A stretch of 10,001 bases of DNA, taken from NCBI GenBank assembly GCA_023417065.1, contig JAEZGH010000168.1, positions 1-10,001 of the forward strand. Direction: 5' to 3'. A program made the translations under genes and the position numbers. The DNA is from Bacteroidota bacterium (GTDB lineage Bacteria > Bacteroidota > Bacteroidia > Cytophagales > Cyclobacteriaceae). Below the pieces are notes generated by a model. The model saw only the letters and a list, made by a program, of their open reading frames with translations, ran no database searches and was not told where the DNA came from. How positions within the stretch are numbered: the stretch's first letter is position 1; each line of letters opens with the position of its first letter. Positions 5,923-10,001 of this stretch are shown in pieces.

Positions 5923-7506
5923 CTAACGATCCTTCTTCAACATCTCCCGATCAGCTTCATACTGCTCCTCCATAAGCGACTTCCCTTTTAGGGCGGAGTA
6001 TTGTGTCATTTTATCCTGCCGTTCCTTCGCCTGTTGAACCCATTGAGGAACTACCGTACTGATAAACTGCTGCTTTTCGGATACCATTTTATCGATAGGG
6101 ATACCAAGGTAAGCCTGAGCCTTCTCTTTCGTAGATACATCAGGCAGCGGGATAGTGCCGGTATGTCCAAGTTGTGCAGCTACCTGCGCCATCCGAATTC
6201 GCGCCTCCTGCGACTTCGTTATGGACGATGCAAGTAACCTCAGACTTTCGGTTGGCGAATGTGCACCCGACCCGTGACTCGCCGCAGAAAAATCCCAACG
6301 CCATTGCGCATGCCTGATTAGCATGAGGACGTCCTTCATCTGCTCCTCCGTCGCACCAAGATCCCACACGAACTTTGCCTCAAGATGCGCTTTGACAAGG
6401 TTGTGCTCTGCTGTTAGTCTCGCCTCCGTAGTCTTACTCATATTCGAAAGCACATTGTTTCTCAATTCAGTTTCACTTTGACGATGACAGACCTGACAAG
6501 AATTGGCAATGTTGTTCAACGGACTTTGAATATGGTGGTCAGTCGACTTTACACCGCCTTCCGACTTATAAGGCATGTGACAATCTGCGCAAGTAACACC
6601 ACGCTTCGCGTGAATTGAAGTTTGATAAATTTCGTAATCAGGATGCTGGGCTTTCAACATCGGCGTCCGCGACAAAGCATGCGTCCAGTCGGAAAAGCCA
6701 ATCTCGTCGTAGTACTTTTCCATATCCTGAATATCCGTTCCCTTATCCCACGGAAATGTCAGATAAGCGACACCTTCCTTTGGCGTTGACTTGTTGAAGT
6801 AATACTCTACATGGCATTGAGCGCAGACCAGCGTACGCATTTCATTATGAGTAGCCTTTGTTATGTCTTTGCCCATGCGATCAAACGCCTCAATCAAAGC
6901 AGGGCGGGTAATCTTTAAGTTCATAGTTTGTTCGTCGTGGCAATCGGCGCAACCAATCCCATTGACTACCTCACCACCCCGAGCCGCCCATTTCGGCGTA
7001 TAAAATTCAACAACACCCAATTGATTCATCAGGCGGGGTACATCCGAACTTTTGCATGTCCAGCACGTTGCAGGCTGACCTCCGTCATCAGGAGTCATCG
7101 GTGCTCCGGTGCGAAGGGTCTTCCGGATGTCGCTGATGGTATAATAATGTCCCTGAGGTTTTGAGTAGTCCCACGCAAAGGCATAACCCGCCCAAAGAAT
7201 GGCAAGCTGAGGATAACTAAGAATCATGTCTGACTCTCCCGGACCGTGACTTGATCCAGCATAAGTAGTATCCCTGGTCTTGAGAAACGATTCATATTGT
7301 ACAGGATAATTCAGGCCCCAGACTTCACTACGGGGTTCAAGCGGTTCAATCTTCACGATAGGGCGGTCTATATATAAAGCTTCTGTTCTTCTTTCCATCA
7401 CCGACGAAGCAAGAAGCCCCAACAGGAAAATGACGAGCGCAGTTGATGCAAACAGCAGCCACCCAACCCAGGGTTTGCGGTCAATGATTTCACGGATTTT
7501 TGCCAT
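5923..7506 (-). CDS. nrfA: Cytochrome c nitrite reductase, catalytic subunit
   Basis: The 527-residue pentahaem enzyme reduces nitrite to ammonium with six electrons in the periplasm, taking them from NrfH. The catalytic haem is bound by the hallmark CWTCK (148-152), whose Lys replaces the usual His. Four normal sites follow: CADCH (186-190), CAQCH (228-232), CADCH (306-310) and CQVCH (337-341). Active-site candidates are Arg132, Tyr235 in CHVEYYF and His288 in KAQHPDYE. The ATEEQMKDVL and HGSGAHSP segments match the family's C-terminal haem-ligand region. Residues about 13-35 form one hydrophobic helix with no clear cleavage site, so the protein may stay membrane-anchored rather than being released. 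It starts 4 bases after the nrfH stop, so the two form one operon. Haem attachment to CxxCK normally needs a dedicated lyase (NrfEFG in E. coli); none is in the window. Confidence 0.97.
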   Translation of the reverse strand: MAKIREIIDRKPWVGWLLFASTALVIFLLGLLASSVMERRTEALYIDRPIVKIEPLEPRSEVWGLNYPVQYESFLKTRDTTYAGSSHGPGESDMILSYPQLAILWAGYAFAWDYSKPQGHYYTISDIRKTLRTGAPMTPDDGGQPATCWTCKSSDVPRLMNQLGVVEFYTPKWAARGGEVVNGIGCADCHDEQTMNLKITRPALIEAFDRMGKDITKATHNEMRTLVCAQCHVEYYFNKSTPKEGVAYLTFPWDKGTDIQDMEKYYDEIGFSDWTHALSRTPMLKAQHPDYEIYQTSIHAKRGVTCADCHMPYKSEGGVKSTDHHIQSPLNNIANSCQVCHRQSETELRNNVLSNMSKTTEARLTAEHNLVKAHLEAKFVWDLGATEEQMKDVLMLIRHAQWRWDFSAASHGSGAHSPTESLRLLASSITKSQEARIRMAQVAAQLGHTGTIPLPDVSTKEKAQAYLGIPIDKMVSEKQQFISTVVPQWVQQAKERQDKMTQYSALKGKSLMEEQYEADREMLKKDR

Positions 7507-7510
7507 AACC

Positions 7511-8122
7511 CTATTCGTTTGTCGTTGTTTTTTTCGTTTCGTTCTGCAGGTTTTGTAACCATTTAGGTACCGGACTCCCCGGAAGTGGTACCCTTGCGTG
7601 TGGCGTTGACGAAAGACTCTTTACTCTTCCGTGCGGTGTCTCGCGATGACATTCCCAACAAAGTTTTCCTGCACCGTGCAATGTATTCTCATACGTCACC
7701 TCAGTCAGACCGACACGTTCATTGGTATTCGTGTGACAACGTATACAATTCTCCTGGACTACCGCGATCCCTGCTTCCTTGATCCGGATAACCTGCGGTT
7801 CCGCGCGTAGTGTAAATATTGTGGCATGCCGAAGCCCATCCTGAGCTTTGAAGTAATATGTCCGGAAAATGTTATCATGTGGTACGAGGCAATCGTTGCA
7901 ACTCGCAACTTCACGATGCGCGCTGTGTTGCCACGTAGCATACTGCGGAGCCATGAGATGACAATTGATGCATGTCTCCGGATCATCAGAAAGGTATGAA
8001 TACGCGCGGGAAACATAAAACAGGTAAGCTCCAACACCGGTGAGCACGGCCAACAAACCCCACACATACATCTTCCAATAACGGGGCGGAAGAAAGAAAT
8101 CCAGTAAACGTTTTATCCCCAT
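7511..8122 (-). CDS. nrfH: Tetrahaem quinol dehydrogenase NrfH, with one altered haem motif
   Basis: The 203-residue NapC/NirT-family protein takes electrons from menaquinol in the membrane and passes them to NrfA. One N-terminal membrane anchor spans about residues 18-37, and a periplasmic domain carries four haem sites: CINCH (51-55) followed by LM, as in NrfH where a Met ligates haem 1; CNDCL (75-79); CIRCH (126-130); and CWECH (155-159). The second site should be CxxCH, but residue 79 is Leu, encoded by CTC (plus strand GAG, 7886-7888). A single base at 7887 separates it from His (CAC). The rest of the gene is intact and in its normal place before nrfA, so this is either a real mutation harming haem 2, a tolerated variant, or a sequencing error. 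NrfH is the first gene of the nrfHA operon. Confidence 0.95.
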   Translation of the reverse strand: MGIKRLLDFFLPPRYWKMYVWGLLAVLTGVGAYLFYVSRAYSYLSDDPETCINCHLMAPQYATWQHSAHREVASCNDCLVPHDNIFRTYYFKAQDGLRHATIFTLRAEPQVIRIKEAGIAVVQENCIRCHTNTNERVGLTEVTYENTLHGAGKLCWECHRETPHGRVKSLSSTPHARVPLPGSPVPKWLQNLQNETKKTTTNE

Positions 8123-8168
8123 TCCGATTTATAAGTTTAAACACCGGCCTAAGTATTCTTCCCGCCAC

Positions 8169-8216
8169 TTGTTCGCGTTGCTTTTACAAACTAACTTAAC
8201 TTCATAAAAGATACAA
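8169..8216. promoter_or_regulatory. Divergent promoter region for nrfHA and ccmEF
   Basis: On the minus strand, TTG (8216-8214) is followed after 19 bases by TTAGTTTG (8194-8187), five of six fixed positions of the Bacteroidota TTG / TAnnTTTG pattern at normal spacing, so nrfHA transcription would start near 8180 with a leader of about 58 bases. On the plus strand, TTG (8169-8171), 20 bases, TAACTTAA (8192-8199) is a weaker match and could serve ccmE. The two overlap, so the divergent operons may compete for polymerase. No convincing FNR/CRP-like palindrome was seen in 8123-8239. Confidence 0.35.
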
Positions 8217-8239
8217 CAGACCAATGTAAATCTTTGCAG

Positions 8240-8635
8240 ATGAAGATATCCTATCTCCTTGGCCTCATCCTGTTAGCGGCAATAACGGCCATACTCATTT
8301 CGACGATGGCTACTTCGTCTACATATGCAGACTTTGATGAGGCATTTGCCCACAGCGGGAGAGAGTATACAGTTATAGGACATCTAAGTAAAGAAGATGA
8401 GATCGTTTACAATCCTGAAAAAAATCCCAATGAAGTTATCTTCCATATGATGGATAAATCAGGCAACAAACGGACAGTAATACTCAATTCCAGCAAGCCT
8501 CAGGATATGGAACGCTCAGAGGACATCGTAATAAAGGGTAAAGCGGACAAGGACGTTTTTCTTGCCCACACCATATTATTGAAATGCCCATCAAAATACG
8601 AGGAACGGTCTGTGATAACTTCCACTGAAAAATAA
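8240..8635 (+). CDS. ccmE: Cytochrome c maturation haem chaperone CcmE (Cys-type)
   Basis: The 131-residue protein holds haem covalently in the periplasm and hands it to CcmF for attachment to apocytochromes. One N-terminal signal-anchor helix lies at about residues 4-22, followed by a small beta-barrel (OB-fold) domain including STYADFDEAF, VIGHL, VIFHMMD and DIVIKGKADKDVFLAHTILLKC. The haem-binding site is CPSKY (Cys116, Tyr120) instead of the HxxxY of E. coli, a variant known from system I* organisms. The frame is open to a TTG at 8234, but ATG 8240 is the better start. ccmF begins 4 bases after the stop. Placement opposite nrfHA fits the need to make multihaem cytochromes. Confidence 0.9.
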   Translation: MKISYLLGLILLAAITAILISTMATSSTYADFDEAFAHSGREYTVIGHLSKEDEIVYNPEKNPNEVIFHMMDKSGNKRTVILNSSKPQDMERSEDIVIKGKADKDVFLAHTILLKCPSKYEERSVITSTEK

Positions 8636-8639
8636 TTCA

Positions 8640-10001
8640 ATGGAATATCTGAATGAACACACGTGGGCCGGACAAATCGGTCACCTCCTGGTGATCGTTG
8701 CCTTCATTACAGGACTATCTGCGATGTTCAGTTTCTGGCGTGCAGGCGATTCCGACAAATCCTATCAGACATGGCAAAAAACTGCCCGCACTTATCTTGC
8801 TGTCCATAGTATCGCATTGCTGGGTGTAGTATCCCTGCTTTTCCATATGATCGTCAACCGATACTTCGAATACCACTATGTATGGAAGTATTCGAATACA
8901 TCGATGGAAGGCAAATACATCTTCTCCTGTTTCTGGAGTGGACAGGAGGGAAGTCTGCTCTTATGGTCGTTCTGGATAACGGTGTTAGCATGGTTATTCA
9001 TCACCTTTGCCGGTAAATCTGCCACCAGGTCGATGTCTTTTGTGATGCTGGTTCAGGTATTTATCCTTTCCCTCATACTCGGCATCTACATCGGTGATTT
9101 CAAAATTGGAAATTCTCCTTTCATCCTCATTCGGGAACTTCCCGAGAATGCCGGAATGCCCTGGGCGAAAATGAATGATTATCTTCTCAGGATTACTACG
9201 TTTCAAAATGGTGTCGGGCTTAATCCCCTTTTACAAAACTACTGGATGGTGATACATCCACCTGTACTGTTCCTCGGGTTTGCAGCCACCGTGTTTCCCT
9301 TTGCAATTGCACTCGGTGCATCAACGCGTGGACAATTATCCAACGGGTGGGTTAAGCTCGCGTTACCATGGAGCATCTTCGCCATCCTGAGTTTGGGAAC
9401 AGGTATTTTACTCGGTGCCGCCTGGGCTTATGAATCCCTAAGTTTCGGTGGCTTCTGGGCCTGGGACCCCGTTGAAAATGCCTCCCTTGTTCCCTGGATC
9501 ATTGCCGTCGGAGGAGTCCATGCGCTGCAGGTAACCCTTAAACGAACCCGCGGGCTCTACCTTTCCCTGTTGTTTTCCATCGCCCCATTTCTCCTGGTAT
9601 TATATTCATCTTTCCTCACCCGCAGTGGGATCCTGGGAGAAAGCTCGGTCCACAGCTTTACTGAAAACGGGCTATTTATCCAGCTTCTTATCTTCCTGTC
9701 GACGATGGTCATGGTGTCAGTCTGGTTTACCCTTGCCGATATCAAACAGAGGATCGCATTAATAGTCGGCTCGGCATTACTATTGGCAGCTTATCTGATC
9801 ACTAACAACCTCTCCGTTACAATTCCCCTGTGGCTAACCGGCATTGCATGGCTTTTAATCCTTAACTATGAGAGGCACTTTGAGACAAAGAACACTCCGA
9901 TAAAAAAATCATCCCGTGAATTCTGGATGCTTGCCGGCGTCTTTCTCATGCTGATTTCATCCATTCAGATAACCATCTCCACATCAGTTCCTGTGATTAA
10001 C
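8640..10001 (+). CDS. ccmF: Cytochrome c haem lyase CcmF (3' end outside window)
   Basis: The frame runs from ATG 8640 to the right edge without a stop, giving 454 codons. The protein is a polytopic membrane protein that takes haem from CcmE and joins it to the CxxCH of apocytochromes. The WWD signature reads GGFWAWDPVENASLVPW (about residues 270-286) and binds holo-CcmE haem in this family. His206 in MVIHPPVLFLGF and His338 in the LTRSGILGESSVHSF region match the two periplasmic axial histidines of CcmF. At least ten hydrophobic helices are evident. The N-terminus MEYLNEHTWAGQIGH is normal. It is cotranscribed with ccmE (4-base gap). E. coli CcmF has about 650 residues, so a good part remains beyond the edge. 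Confidence 0.96.
   Translation, partial: MEYLNEHTWAGQIGHLLVIVAFITGLSAMFSFWRAGDSDKSYQTWQKTARTYLAVHSIALLGVVSLLFHMIVNRYFEYHYVWKYSNTSMEGKYIFSCFWSGQEGSLLLWSFWITVLAWLFITFAGKSATRSMSFVMLVQVFILSLILGIYIGDFKIGNSPFILIRELPENAGMPWAKMNDYLLRITTFQNGVGLNPLLQNYWMVIHPPVLFLGFAATVFPFAIALGASTRGQLSNGWVKLALPWSIFAILSLGTGILLGAAWAYESLSFGGFWAWDPVENASLVPWIIAVGGVHALQVTLKRTRGLYLSLLFSIAPFLLVLYSSFLTRSGILGESSVHSFTENGLFIQLLIFLSTMVMVSVWFTLADIKQRIALIVGSALLLAAYLITNNLSVTIPLWLTGIAWLLILNYERHFETKNTPIKKSSREFWMLAGVFLMLISSIQITISTSVPVIN

Noticed and set aside
8994..9206. Minus-strand open frame of 70 codons within ccmF
   Set aside because: It is antisense to conserved CcmF coding sequence.

Overview
The window looks like chromosome of a Bacteroidota bacterium, probably of the Cytophagales type. 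The clues are an ECF sigma factor followed by a membrane protein beginning DELKxxW, a fossil of the prefix-domain FtsX permeases that are abundant in that group, a CxxxY-type CcmE, the NrfHA pair, and promoter-like sequences that resemble the Bacteroidota TTG / TAnnTTTG pattern better than the E. coli one. Base composition and codon use look even across the window. No tRNA, rRNA, CRISPR array or complete insertion sequence was seen.

Left part (1-2060). The window opens with the last 46 codons of an unrecognised plus-strand gene (3-143), followed by a nested inverted repeat and a short 11-bp tandem repeat. On the minus strand, 352-771 holds the collapsed remnant of an ABC transporter permease: its N-terminal prefix domain and its last transmembrane segment and tail remain, separated by two in-frame stops, and the middle is gone. 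A two-gene plus-strand operon follows: an ECF sigma factor (897-1397) and a four-helix membrane protein (1402-2022) that may control it. It ends in a strong hairpin terminator shared with the convergent operon.

Middle (2065-5893). A minus-strand pair encodes a [2Fe-2S] subunit (4184-4633) and a Tat-exported molybdopterin subunit (2065-4191) of a xanthine dehydrogenase/isoquinoline oxidoreductase-type hydroxylase. There is no FAD subunit, which suggests a periplasm-facing enzyme passing electrons to cytochromes. Divergent from it is an Xre-RES toxin-antitoxin operon (4834-5893). A perfect 10-bp inverted repeat overlaps its likely promoter and is a good candidate for the autoregulatory operator.

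Right part (5923-10001). NrfH and NrfA (minus strand, 8122-5923) form the membrane-bound cytochrome c nitrite reductase that makes ammonium. Divergently transcribed are ccmE and the start of ccmF, which encode cytochrome c haem attachment; the window ends inside ccmF. The two units make functional sense side by side, because NrfHA needs many covalently bound haems. The second haem motif of NrfH reads CNDCL instead of CxxCH, a one-base change that removes the expected haem ligand.

I found no clearly new multi-gene system. The most useful observations are the NrfH motif defect, the permease fossil, the Xre-RES operator and the sigma factor/membrane protein pair.
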